Assembly: GCA_946480785.1 (NCBI GenBank)
Contig: CAMLLD010000046.1
Coordinates: 1-52,605, forward strand
Direction of reading: 5' to 3'
DNA: 52,605 bases
DNA from: an uncultured Blastocatellia bacterium
GTDB lineage: Bacteria > Acidobacteriota > Blastocatellia > Pyrinomonadales > Pyrinomonadaceae
Shown: one piece after another, positions 18,410-27,396 of the stretch
Layout of the letters: every line of letters begins with the position of its first letter
Numbering within the stretch: position 1 is the first letter of the stretch
Notes under the pieces: model-generated
What the model saw: only the letters and a program-made list of their open reading frames with translations
Told to the model about the DNA's origin: nothing
Database searches by the model: none
Made by a program: the position numbers and the translations under genes

Positions 18410-19092
18410 GACTGGCTCGAGCACAAGAACACAGCGGCGAGGAGCCTTCCAAACAGGAACTTCAGCGCCGTCTCGATGAGGCTCGGGATTCGATTTCACA
18501 CACGGTAACGGAAATAAAAGAGTCAGTAGCAAGTCAGGTGCAAGCAGTGAAAGAAACATTAGATTGGCGCGAGCAGTTTAAGAAACGCCCGGTGGCCTGG
18601 AGCGCTGGAGCGTTGGGTGTGGGTTTTCTCGTCGGTTACGGTCTGGCGGCGATGGCCAAAGGCGGTGGTGATGACGAGTATGCCTCGTCCTACGATCGTT
18701 ATTACGCGGAAACGCCCACGCGTTACGCGGCGCAGCCAGTGATGCGTGGCGAAGCTTCCGCAGTTGATCTTAATCAGACCAATGGCAAGGAAGATGAAGG
18801 ACCGGGATTTTTTGAGAAGCTCACGTCCACGCAGGCCTATCACAAGGTGAAAGAAGAGGCGAGCCATTTCGGTGATGCACTCGTTCAGGAAGTTTCAAAA
18901 ACAGCTAAGACAGTAGTCTTGCCTGCGTTGATGACCTCGCTGCGCAATTTCATCGGCGAGTATTTGCCGAGTACACGCACGGACACGACGGCGCAATCGT
19001 CGGGCGCGTCCAGCATGAGGCCTGAATCCGATCGCGCGCATTCGGGATCGGGCTCGAGTTATCAACCGGCGCTGGAACGCAATCAAGGCTGA
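18388..19092 (+). CDS. DUF3618-like membrane protein, third gene of the yqj-like operon
   Basis: A 234-residue protein. An N-terminal helix resembles DUF3618 (ELQRRLDEARDSISHTVTEI). KKRPVAWSAGALGVGFLVGY is a single membrane span at about 66-90. A soluble, partly disordered C-terminal half (about 95-234) ends in a Ser/Gly/Arg-rich tail. The ATG lies inside the previous gene with AGGA upstream, giving translational coupling. A strong terminator follows at 19119. The family assignment is tentative; the topology and operon position are clear. Confidence 0.65.
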   Translation: MAEERTLGLARAQEHSGEEPSKQELQRRLDEARDSISHTVTEIKESVASQVQAVKETLDWREQFKKRPVAWSAGALGVGFLVGYGLAAMAKGGGDDEYASSYDRYYAETPTRYAAQPVMRGEASAVDLNQTNGKEDEGPGFFEKLTSTQAYHKVKEEASHFGDALVQEVSKTAKTVVLPALMTSLRNFIGEYLPSTRTDTTAQSSGASSMRPESDRAHSGSGSSYQPALERNQG

Positions 19093-19118
19093 GTTGAGCC
19101 ATTTCCTAACTCCTTCCC

Positions 19119-19152
19119 GCGCGAGTCTCGCTTCGAGGCTCGCGCATTTTTT
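19119..19152 (+). terminator. Rho-independent terminator of the yqj-like operon
   Basis: GCGCGAGTCTCG-CTT-CGAGGCTCGCGC forms a 12-bp stem with one T-G wobble and a 3-base loop, followed directly by ATTTTTT. It lies 26 bp after the third gene. Confidence 0.9.
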
Positions 19153-19241
19153 CGTACGTTTGACCATTGACTTGCTCACGTCTTAATCCCTAGACTCCCC
19201 GCGTTCTCCTCTAATTCCGCCCAGACCAGCAAGGGGAATGT

Positions 19242-20492
19242 ATGCACACTTCAGCTCGACGCCAGAGACTCTACGTCTCACTTATCACGCTGCTTCTTGT
19301 CATCTGTTGTTCGTGGACTGTTTCTAATGCGCAGGACGATCCGGAGCGCACGCGCGCTTTTCAGCTTTACGAAGAAGCGAAGTACGCGGAAGCGTTGCCG
19401 GCCTTTGAAAAACTGGCGGCGAAGTATTCAGAAGATCGCGATGTGTTGAAGACTTACGGCTTCCTCATGATCGGCCAGGGCGCTTATTTGAAAGATGCGA
19501 ACGCGCGCAGAGAGGCGCGCCGGATCGGACGCGAGCTCCTTTTGAAAGCGCAGAAGCTCGGCGCTGAAGACGCGTTGTTGCGCTCGATGCTGGAGGCAAT
19601 TCCCGCGGACGGCGGCGACGACGCCAAACTGTCGACCAAGAAAGAAGCCGAAGACGCGATGCGCGAAGGTGAGGCGGCGTTTGCGAAGAAGGATTTCAGT
19701 CGCGCGCTCGAGATGTATCAACTCGCGTTGTTGCTGGACCCGAAGCTTTACGAGGCGGCGCTCTTCACCGGCGACGTTTACTACGCCACGGCCGAACAGA
19801 AGAAAGCGGGCGAATGGTTCGCGCGCGCGGCCGCGATCGATCCGGATCGCGAGACCGCCTATCGCTATTGGGGCGATGCGTTGATGAAGCAGGGACATGT
19901 TACGGAAGCGGGCGACAAGTTTGTCGAAGCGTATCTGGCCGAGCCTTACGATCGGTTGACGCGATCTGCGTTTTTGAGTTGGGGCGAGAAAGTTCACATT
20001 GAGCTCAATCATCCCGCGGTGGAGATACCGACCAACGTTACTTCGCAACAGCAGGGACAGGTGATGATCAATATCGATCCGGAGTCGTTGAAGAAAAACG
20101 ACAAGAGCGGCGCGGGCTCGGCGTGGTTCCTGTACGGATTGATTCGTGGTGGTTGGGGCAGCGCAAACTTCGCCAAGCAGTATCCGAACGAGAAGAAGTA
20201 TCGGCATAGTTTGAAGGAAGAAGCTGACGCGTTGCGCGCGGCGATCAAAGCGTACGAAGCGCAGCAGAAGAAGAACGCTGCGAAGAGCACTCCCGATTCC
20301 TCTTTAGAGATCCTCACGAAACTCGACAAGGAAGGATTTTTGGAGTCTTTTATTTTATTGGCGCTGCCGGACGAAGGCATCGCGCAGGACTACCGCGAGT
20401 ATCGCCGCACGAACCTCGAAACCCTGCGCCGCTACGTGAAGCAATACGTGCTGACCGGCGGTGGAAAGGCAAATAGCAGCGGCGCCCAATAG
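19242..20492 (+). CDS. Exported TPR-repeat protein
   Basis: A 416-residue protein with a signal peptide (residues 1-30, cut after SNA). TPR-like helix pairs follow: AFQLYEEAKYAEALPAFEKL (about 38-58), GEAAFAKKDFSRALEMYQLA (about 142-162), AALFTGDVYYATAEQKKAGE and AYRYWGDALMKQGHVTEAGD. The C-terminal 150 residues are helical but not clearly TPR. TPRs mediate protein contacts, here presumably in the periplasm. The start ATG at 19242 has AAGGGGAA upstream. It has no operon partner and is followed by a repeat-rich gap. Confidence 0.8.
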   Translation: MHTSARRQRLYVSLITLLLVICCSWTVSNAQDDPERTRAFQLYEEAKYAEALPAFEKLAAKYSEDRDVLKTYGFLMIGQGAYLKDANARREARRIGRELLLKAQKLGAEDALLRSMLEAIPADGGDDAKLSTKKEAEDAMREGEAAFAKKDFSRALEMYQLALLLDPKLYEAALFTGDVYYATAEQKKAGEWFARAAAIDPDRETAYRYWGDALMKQGHVTEAGDKFVEAYLAEPYDRLTRSAFLSWGEKVHIELNHPAVEIPTNVTSQQQGQVMINIDPESLKKNDKSGAGSAWFLYGLIRGGWGSANFAKQYPNEKKYRHSLKEEADALRAAIKAYEAQQKKNAAKSTPDSSLEILTKLDKEGFLESFILLALPDEGIAQDYREYRRTNLETLRRYVKQYVLTGGGKANSSGAQ

Positions 20493-20544
20493 TTTTGGCG
20501 CGATACGAGTTTGGTCGCGAAAATGACTTCTTACCGCTCCACGC

Positions 20545-20785
20545 CGCTTTTGGGATTGAACTCCGAAGGAGTTCGCAAATTCGAGCCCAGGGTTGCCGCA
20601 ACCCTGGGTACGAACCAGAGAACACCTGCGAACGCTGAAGGCGTTGGCAAGGGATCGTTAGCCAACGCTTTCAGCGTTTGCACGCTCTGCTTGATTAGTT
20701 TCCCAGGGTTGTCGCTAGCTCCAACCCGTGGGCTGGCATTAGTTAACGCCTTCGGCGTTCCTCGTGTGCACCCCGTGAGGTAAAT
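20545..20785. repeat. Cluster of short palindromes
   Basis: In the 498-bp gap before the RiPP operon there are several REP-like palindromes: ACTCCGAAGGAGT, CCCAGGGTTGCCGCAACCCTGGG-type stem (arms 20587-20609), GAACGCTGAAGGCGTT facing CCAACGCTTTCAGCGTT, and AACGCCTTCGGCGTT. They have the same style as the repeats at 15.1 and 41 kb but a different core. No coding potential was seen. Confidence 0.6.
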
Positions 20786-20794
20786 AGGGACAGC

Positions 20795-20900
20795 TCAGGG
20801 TTTTCCCCCCTCAGGTATACCCTGTCTCCCCATCAGGAATTCCCTATCTCGCCCTCAGGAATTTCCTGTCTCTCCCCTCAGGAATTTCCTATCTCCCCAA
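20795..20900. repeat. Tandem array of a 22-23 bp dyad unit
   Basis: About five degenerate copies of a unit of the form CTCAGGAATTTCCTGTCTC plus a C-run. The copies vary at the centre (GGTTTTCCC, GGTATACCC, GGAATTCCC, GGAATTTCC twice) but keep the dyad AGG-n5-CCT. The array ends about 90 bp before the GTG of the RiPP B gene, so it occupies the likely promoter region. There is no CRISPR-like spacer diversity. Confidence 0.7.
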
Positions 20901-20990
20901 AGATTTCTTTTTAAGCTAGGATCGCGTTTTTCTCACTAACGCACGTCGCCCATTCTTAAACCTCGCCCACGAGAAGATCGGAGAACTACG

Positions 20991-21746
20991 GTGGCAGACC
21001 GTCGAGTCAGCATTGCTCGCGATGTGTACTTCTCACCCGCGACGGAGCAGGGCTGCATTGTGCTCAACCTCCAGCGGAACAGCGTTCTTAGTCTGAATCA
21101 GATCGCCGCCTTCTTGTTTTCGAAGCTGGCCCAAGCAGGAAATGGGTTGAGGCGCGATGAGTTTGTGGAGATCGTCACGCGTGAGTTCACAGACGTTGAG
21201 ACGATTCGGATCGAAAGCGTAGTTGACGATCTTTTAGCACGGCTCAAGGAAACGGGAACTATACAAGTGGAACAGAACGTCGCGGCGGTTAGGCATCGCG
21301 ATGTGAGAGCGGAGATCGCGTCGAGATTATCGCGCTGGGTCAGATACCTGTTGCGACCGTTGCTGCACGCCAAGGCGTATACGATCGCAGCTCTGGTGCT
21401 GCTCGCCACTACCGAGGTGCTTCGCAAACTCGGAGGCTTCCGCGCGATCCACGACAGCGTGGCTCATTGGGATATCACCGGCCAAGCTCAAGCCGACGAA
21501 ACGACTCTCGCAAATGCGTGTGCCGCGGTGAATCGTGCGTGCACCTGGCATCCAAAACGCTCGCTGTGTCTGCAACGTGCAAGCGTGCTTGTCTGCTTGC
21601 TGCGCAGTCTGGGATTTCCGGCGCAGATGGTCATCGGTGTGCACAAGATGCCGTTCTACGGACACGCGTGGGCCGAAGTCGACGGCAAGGTTGTCAACGA
21701 TCACGCCAACGCACAGAAGTTCTTTCATGTGCTGAATCGTTGTTGA
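20991..21746 (+). CDS. Lasso-peptide-type B protein: fused RRE (B1) and leader peptidase (B2)
   Basis: A 251-residue fusion. Residues 1-95 are a PqqD-like RiPP recognition element that holds the precursor leader (CIVLNLQRNSVLSLNQIAAF). Residues about 135-251 are the transglutaminase-like B2 protease: Cys193 in SLCLQRASVLVCLLRSLGFP, His225 in YGHAWAEVDG and Asp237 in VVNDHAN form the triad. It should cut the leader from the precursor so that the cyclase can act. Start GTG at 20991 with GGAG upstream. The cyclase gene follows 12 bp later. Split B1/B2 genes are common in lasso clusters, and fused forms are also known. Confidence 0.92.
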   Translation: MADRRVSIARDVYFSPATEQGCIVLNLQRNSVLSLNQIAAFLFSKLAQAGNGLRRDEFVEIVTREFTDVETIRIESVVDDLLARLKETGTIQVEQNVAAVRHRDVRAEIASRLSRWVRYLLRPLLHAKAYTIAALVLLATTEVLRKLGGFRAIHDSVAHWDITGQAQADETTLANACAAVNRACTWHPKRSLCLQRASVLVCLLRSLGFPAQMVIGVHKMPFYGHAWAEVDGKVVNDHANAQKFFHVLNRC

Positions 21747-21758
21747 CGAGGAGGCGTC

Positions 21759-23690
21759 ATGAGCGGCATCGGCGGAGTTTATAACTTCGATACGCGAGCG
21801 GTTGATCCCGCGCCGTTGCTCGTTCTCGGCAACGCGTTAACTGAGCGCGGCCCCGACGGCGGTGATGGCCTCATCGATGGCGCGGTTGGAATGGTCTATC
21901 GCGAGTTCCACACCAACGCCGAATCACGCCGCGAGCGACAACCATTGCTTTCCCGGTCGGGACACCTGTTGTGCTGGGATGGACGCCTCGATAACCGCGA
22001 CGAGCTGCTGCCGCTGGTTGCAAACGAACTTCGCGGAGAGCGAACGGACGTCAGCATAGTTCTCGCCGCCTATCAGCGATGGGGCACAGACTTTCTTTCA
22101 CGCGTTATCGGCGATTTTGCGCTGTCGCTGTGGGATCCGTTCGAGAAGATTTTGCTGCTGGCGCGCGATCCATTCGGCGTTCGTCCGCTCTATTACTTTC
22201 ACAACAACGACGAATTCATCTGGTCTTCGATGCTCACCAGCTTACTCGCGCTACCCGCGATTGAGGCCGACGTCGACGATGAATATGTAGCCGGCTGCCT
22301 CGCGCTTTATCCGGAACTGGCGAGCACTCCTTATAAATACATAACTGCCGTCGAGCCCGGTCAGGTGGTGACAGTTAGAGAAGGCCAGATCCAGATGCGT
22401 CGCTTCTGGCGTCCGGCCGAGAACGATGAGATTCGTTATGCGAAAGACGAAGATTACGAAGAACATTTTAGACAACTCTTTCGCGAAGCAGTTTCGTGCC
22501 GGCTGCGCTCGGATCGGCCCATCTGGTCGGAGCTGAGCGGCGGACTCGATTCCTCGTCGATCGTTCTGATGGCCGATCGGATTCAAGCAGAGCAGCGAAC
22601 TGCGGCGACGCCGGTCAAGACTCTCTCGTTCGTAGACAATCCGTCCGTCACCTTCTTCGATCATCGTTTCATCGAAGTGGTTGAAAGGGCACGCGGACGT
22701 CAGGGACTACACGTTGACGGCGGCGGTCATTGGATCAGTCTTGCAGATCCGGAAGACTGTTTCATCGCGACTCCGCTCACGAGTCTATGCGTCGCCGAGC
22801 TTCATCAACGCGTGTGGCAAAGCATGAGAGACGCGGGCGCGCGCGTGCTGCTGAGTGGACTCGGTGGCGATCAAGTCACGTGGAGCAACCTCGAAGCGGG
22901 TCCTGAGCTTTGCGATCTGCTGGTCGCGCGTAAACCAATCTCACTTCATCGCCGGCTCCAGGTCTGGAGCGAAGCGACTCACGTTCCTTACGCTCAACTC
23001 TTGTGGCAAGAAGTCGCTTTGCCGTTCCTCCCGGTGTCTGTAAGGGCGCGATTCCAGAACCAGATTCAACTCAGCTCGTGGCTCGACCGCGACTTCGTGA
23101 AGCGTACGCGAATCGAAGAGCGGCTCGTGTTGCCGCGAGATCCCTTTGCTTTCAAATTACCGAGCCGGCGAATCCAGTCGAGCCGCATCTGGTACATCGT
23201 CATGAACATTGCGCGCGGCGAGTACTGGGAGCATGCCGCTTACGAAAAGACCTATCCCTTTCTGCACCGCCCACTCGTCGAGTTTCTGATGAACGTGCCG
23301 ATGCAGCAGAAACTGCGGCCCGATGACACGCGGTCGTTGATGCGGAGGGCGCTGAAAGATCTGCTGCCGACGAGGATTCTCGAACGGCGAAGTAAAGGGA
23401 CCACGGGTGAAGCGCTCTGTCGCGGGCTCGCTAACGAATGGCCACGTATTAGACCACTGCTCGACGATTCTCGGTTGGTGCGGCGCGGTTATTTAGACGG
23501 CCGGGCATTGGTCCAGGCACTCGACCGCGCGCGGCATGGCATCGAGTTCAACATTAGCAGTCTTTTGCAGGCGCTTGCTCTGGAAGTGTGGCTGCGTTCG
23601 TTGGAGCACAAGATCAATTCGGCCTCATCGATGAAGGCGAATTCAGAAGAAAGGAGAACAGGCCAATGTATTTTGACGAAGTTGAGATAG
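21759..23690 (+). CDS. Asparagine-synthetase-like macrolactam cyclase (lasso C protein type)
   Basis: A 643-residue homologue of asparagine synthetase B. The N-terminal Ntn-type glutaminase fold lacks the catalytic Cys2 (starts MSGIGGVY), as lasso cyclases do, so it cannot use glutamine. The synthetase domain has the ATP-pyrophosphatase loop LSGGLDSSSIVL at 259-270 and LLSGLGGDQVTWSN around 360. Lasso C proteins adenylate an Asp or Glu side chain and join it to the core N-terminus. It has GAGG upstream of the ATG, is coupled to the B gene and overlaps the first precursor gene by 25 bp. Confidence 0.9.
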   Translation: MSGIGGVYNFDTRAVDPAPLLVLGNALTERGPDGGDGLIDGAVGMVYREFHTNAESRRERQPLLSRSGHLLCWDGRLDNRDELLPLVANELRGERTDVSIVLAAYQRWGTDFLSRVIGDFALSLWDPFEKILLLARDPFGVRPLYYFHNNDEFIWSSMLTSLLALPAIEADVDDEYVAGCLALYPELASTPYKYITAVEPGQVVTVREGQIQMRRFWRPAENDEIRYAKDEDYEEHFRQLFREAVSCRLRSDRPIWSELSGGLDSSSIVLMADRIQAEQRTAATPVKTLSFVDNPSVTFFDHRFIEVVERARGRQGLHVDGGGHWISLADPEDCFIATPLTSLCVAELHQRVWQSMRDAGARVLLSGLGGDQVTWSNLEAGPELCDLLVARKPISLHRRLQVWSEATHVPYAQLLWQEVALPFLPVSVRARFQNQIQLSSWLDRDFVKRTRIEERLVLPRDPFAFKLPSRRIQSSRIWYIVMNIARGEYWEHAAYEKTYPFLHRPLVEFLMNVPMQQKLRPDDTRSLMRRALKDLLPTRILERRSKGTTGEALCRGLANEWPRIRPLLDDSRLVRRGYLDGRALVQALDRARHGIEFNISSLLQALALEVWLRSLEHKINSASSMKANSEERRTGQCILTKLR

Positions 23691-23809
23691 TCGAATTGGG
23701 TCCAGCGGAGGACCTCATCAAGGATGAGGTCGACCTGGAAAATTCTGAAGGACCAGTGCCTTCCAGAATCCGATCCCCGTTTAGCGTCTATGCTGCTGAC
23801 GCGGAGTAG
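23666..23809 (+). CDS. RiPP precursor peptide 1 (lasso-type leader)
   Basis: A 47-residue acidic peptide beginning at ATG 23666, with AAAGGAGAA 6-7 bp upstream. It shares the whole plan of the second precursor: FD near the start, then VELGPAE and LI, an acidic stretch, PSRIR-SP, and the C-terminal YAADAE. The spacing of V, G and L-I matches the lasso leader rule (P.L...G....LT), although the Pro is replaced by Val and the Thr by Ile. No canonical core is visible: there is no Gly/Ala/Ser preceded by Thr at -2 with Asp/Glu at position 7-9 and a tail. It overlaps the cyclase 3' end. Confidence 0.8.
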   Translation: MYFDEVEIVELGPAEDLIKDEVDLENSEGPVPSRIRSPFSVYAADAE

Positions 23810-23880
23810 GCGCATTACCGGAGGCTTGGGTTGTAAGATCCGGGCCTCCCCCTTCACCCAAAGGAAGGAGAAACACACGA

Positions 23881-24024
23881 ATGAACTTCGACAATCCCGA
23901 GGTGGTGGAATTGGGACCGGCGGAAGAGCTGATTCAGGATGATTTCAGTCTCGACACGACGGAGAGCGCAATGCCATCCAAAGTCAAAAACCCCTCAGCG
24001 ACCTACGTTGCGGACGCAGAGTAG
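23881..24024 (+). CDS. RiPP precursor peptide 2 (lasso-type leader)
   Basis: A second 47-residue precursor, 71 bp after the first, with AAGGAAGGAGAA upstream of ATG 23881. The leader has the exact lasso spacing: Pro6, Val8, Gly12, Leu17, Ile18 (Thr in canonical leaders). About 60 percent of positions match precursor 1, including VELGPAE, PSKVK-NP and the C-terminal Y-V-ADAE. The variable residues lie mostly between about 21 and 42. As in precursor 1 there is no ordinary lasso core, and the only invariant Asp/Glu residues lie at the extreme C-terminus. Its 3' end overlaps the convergent peptidase gene by 41 bp. Confidence 0.8.
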   Translation: MNFDNPEVVELGPAEELIQDDFSLDTTESAMPSKVKNPSATYVADAE

Positions 24025-27000
24025 GCGCACGACACGGGCCCGGCAGCAATGTCGGGCCTAAACTATTTTCGGGGGTACGAGACGCCACCGGGTTCAGACG
24101 GAGCGTCGCAGTTCCGAGAATGCCTTTGTTGGGGTAGTAGAGTTCAGACTGATCGGCGATCTTCTGCGAACCCGTGTCGACGGCCTGTGACGTGGAAACC
24201 TCCGTGGAAACAAAGAGTATCGCCTCAAGCCGGCGCTCACCCGCTGGAATCGCGGTCACGTTTAAGGTTACAGCTTGGGTAACGACCGCGTCAGGCTCGA
24301 TTTCCCGTGGACCATTCGGCGTCTCAATTTGTCCAAACGCGCGGTGCAGAAAATAGTCTTTGTATTGGTAGGTGACGCCCTGAGCCGCGACAGCGAAAGC
24401 ATCTATCACCACCTTCCATTTGCCGGCTGCGGGTGAGTCGACGGCCACTTGTTCGCTCGAACCGTTTCCGGTGGAGAAGTCGCGCAACACGCACTGCGCG
24501 CCCGTACAATCGAACAAGTACAGATCGAGATCCGCGGGATTGTTTTCATTAACTGCAAGTGTCGCTCCGACTCGGGAGGCGTCGGGTGCGACATCTATCT
24601 CAAAGGTCACCTGCTCGCCGGCTTTGATCGTGCGGGTCGCCGAGTATGTGCTCGCGAGCGCGGTCGTAGCTATGCCGCCAGCGAACTTCGCGTGTGTATT
24701 GAGGTACGTGATTTCCGATCGCATAGCTGCATCAGTCGAGGGTGGCGATGAAAAGCTGACGCCGAGCAGTGAAGCCGTCACCTGAAACGAAGCCCGTTGG
24801 CGGCTCACTCCGGCCTCGAGCACGTTGGTGTTATCAATGGTGATCTGCCAAACGCCGGGATCAGGATTGGAGATTACGCGGCTCCACGAGCCGGCGTTTT
24901 GATAGCGTGTGTAATTGAGCGGTGATTGAGTCGGCGGCAGCAGGTAGTAGAACCTGCCGTTCGGCTTGGTCAGCGAAGGCATCACGTTCCCGGCGCTGAT
25001 CTGCATGTCGACTTTCAACGCGGCCGTGCCGGCGGGAACATGGACAAAGTAAGACTGGCTGTGAAGCCATTCCGCGTGACCGTTGCGCGTGATCGTGAAT
25101 GAATTTTTCCTGTCGAGTTGCTCGGCGGCGACGATCGTGTTCAGCACCTGATGAACAACCGCGCCGTTGGCGGAGACAAGATTCAGTAGCGCACTGTGTA
25201 CCCCATTTGTTTTCGGCGCGATCGAGATTGTTACGTCGACGGCCCTGTTGAGGGGCAGCGTGATCTCACCAGGCGCCGTGAATGTTTCATCATTGCCGGT
25301 CCAGCGAAGTTGGAATTTCATCGGTCCGAGAGCGCCCGAGGTACGCGTGAAGCTAATGATCCGTTGACCGGACTGACCGGCGGTCCAGCCCTCACGTTCA
25401 AAGATCCCCGTCCCCTGATTCGGCTGTTGTAAATACTCGGACAACACAGCTCTCACTGGCGCTCGACTAACTATGTCGATGGGCTCCGGTGCATTCTTCA
25501 GCGCTTCCCAAGCCGCCGGCACTTGCAATAACCCGACGCCTTGCTGTTCCGGACTGTATTTGCCGATGAAACGCGCACTACTCGTTATGGCCCACCGCAA
25601 GCGCCCGGCATCGTACTTCACGCCGCTCTGCTTCGCCGCGCTGATTAGCAGCGCTGCGCCGGCCGCCGCGAAAGGCGTAGAGGTCGACGTGCCGCTGTAG
25701 ACCTGATAGCCGGTAGGTAACGGATAGGTTCCGTGCCGATTCTCGCCCGGCAAAACCCCGGCTTCGTCGTGAGACTAGTCGTCGGGGCCAGCAGGTTTGG
25801 TTTCAGGCCGCCTTCCTTGGTTGGCCCATGCGACGTGTAACCGTTCATGTTGTCGGCATCGGCAAGCACGACGCCGTAATTAACGCGGCTCGTTTCCCTG
25901 GTCATGTAAGAACCGACCGCGATGACCTCCTCCGCGTCGGCGGGCGAGATTATTCCATTCAAACCGTCGTTGCCGTTTCCGGCCCCGGCGAACAGCAGCT
26001 TTCCATATTTCCTTGTGAGCCGGTTAGCAATCGTGGAGAACGTCGAGCGGCCGTCATTGAGCGGTGCGAAATTTCCAAACTCGATCGTGACGATATCGAC
26101 GCGCGGGTCTTTCATCGCCGCGATTACGGCTTCGATATATCCGGGCGTGATGTGGGGACCTCTTCCCGGTGTAACAGAAATGATCTGTGCACCGGGCGCG
26201 ACCCCGTCGAGCTTGCCGCCAAAGAACCCGACGCCGAAAGCACATCCCGTAACTCCCGTTCCATGCGGCCCGTACCCGGGAATAACAAACACCGCCTGGT
26301 GTCGCGTGTCCGTTTGTACGACGAAGCCCACCGTCTCGCGCACTTCCGTTTTCGGATCGTCAACGCCAAACGTGCCGACGTCGTGCTGGAGACGGTAATC
26401 GGTCATCGGCTTCTCATCGGTGAAATCGTAATTCTGATTGGTATCGACCCAGATCGTATTGGTCCTGTCGTCCCACAGCACCGCGAAGAACTCATTGCTG
26501 CCGGGCGGATTGCCATCGCGGTTCAGATCTCCGTTCGGACCAGCGATGCGTTCGTTGAGTAGTCCGAGGCGGTATTCAGTATCGCGCGGAACGGAATAAG
26601 TGTGGTTCTGGTAAATCAGCTTCCCTGCACTCGCCTGAAGTTTTGCATCCATCGCCACTCGCATGTAGCCGCCGATATGACTGTCGCCGTCCATCGGAAC
26701 CAGGGCCTTCGGCGCCGCACTGTAGATGTCGGCAAACTTCGGTAGCGTCGTACCGTCAAGCGCCTTCGCTGTGCGCAGCTCCGGCAATAAAAAATCGATG
26801 TTCGTATCGACGACTGCGACCACCACGCCACGACCGTCAAAGGTCGGGTGCGCAGCGATGAATTGAGGCGCTCCGATCGCGCCAGCCGGCAGATAGGGAT
26901 TGATTGGAGGCGTGTTTCGATCAGGCGGACCGACTCGAGTAACAGCCGCTCCCGTCTGTGTTGTCGCCTCCGGCCTCGTTGTTTGTGCTTCGTCGTCCGA

Positions 27001-27390
27001 AAGACTCAGATAGTCAACGTTGCCCGCGAGATTGAGTGACTCAATCGCAGATGAACTGGCGAGCTCCGGGACGCGTTGCGGCTCGATCGCAACTCGGAGG
27101 TAATCAACATCATCGTCTCGCGATTGCACGGTACCGTTGAGCTTGAGAACCTGCGCGACTACCGCGTCGTTCATTCCCGGTCTGGCGGCAAGCAAAACAA
27201 TAACCTGAGACTTGTTCTGCGCCAGCGCTTCAATTAGTCGCATACGATCGTGTTTAAAGAGCTTGCTTCTATGGCTCGCGACTGTATCGCCGTGCCTTAG
27301 AACCACCAGACCAGTTGTCGCTTGCGTGACGCACAGCAAGCTGCACAATATCGACAACACACACCACGATGCTCGTTTGATCATGGTCAT
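23984..27390 (-). CDS. Exported subtilase (S8 family) with C-terminal beta domains, frameshifted
   Basis: A secreted serine protease of about 1,130 residues split by a one-base frameshift between about 25750 and 25780. The first part (27390 down) has a signal peptide (1-25), a prodomain, catalytic Asp in VVVAVVDTNID and His in GYGPHGTGV. The second part (open from 25753 down) has the serine motif SGTSTSTPFAAAG, then several beta-sandwich domains (pre-peptidase C-terminal-like). One base restored near the AAAACCCC run at 25752-25759 joins the frames and gives normal subtilase order, so a sequencing error or a recent mutation are both possible. It starts 7 bp after the receptor gene and converges on the RiPP precursors, so it is a candidate processing or scavenging protease. 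Confidence 0.85.
24036..24070 (+). terminator. Probable terminator of the RiPP operon
   Basis: GGGCCCGGC (24036-24044) pairs with GTCGGGCCT (24051-24059) with wobbles at the ends and a 6-base loop, followed by AAACTATTTTC. The tail is T-rich rather than a pure T-run. It lies 11 bp after precursor 2 and inside the 3' end of the opposite gene. Confidence 0.65.
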
Positions 27391-27396
27391 CGCGGT

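Noticed and set aside
20795..20900. CRISPR array
   Set aside because: Units are contiguous with no unique spacers, and no cas genes are present. The array at 41171-41335 fails for the same reasons.
23666..24024. Ordinary lasso core starting at the Gly or Ser after the acidic stretch
   Set aside because: In precursor 1 (GPVPSRIR) and precursor 2 (SAMPSKVK) there is no Asp/Glu at position 7-9, so the standard ring cannot form.
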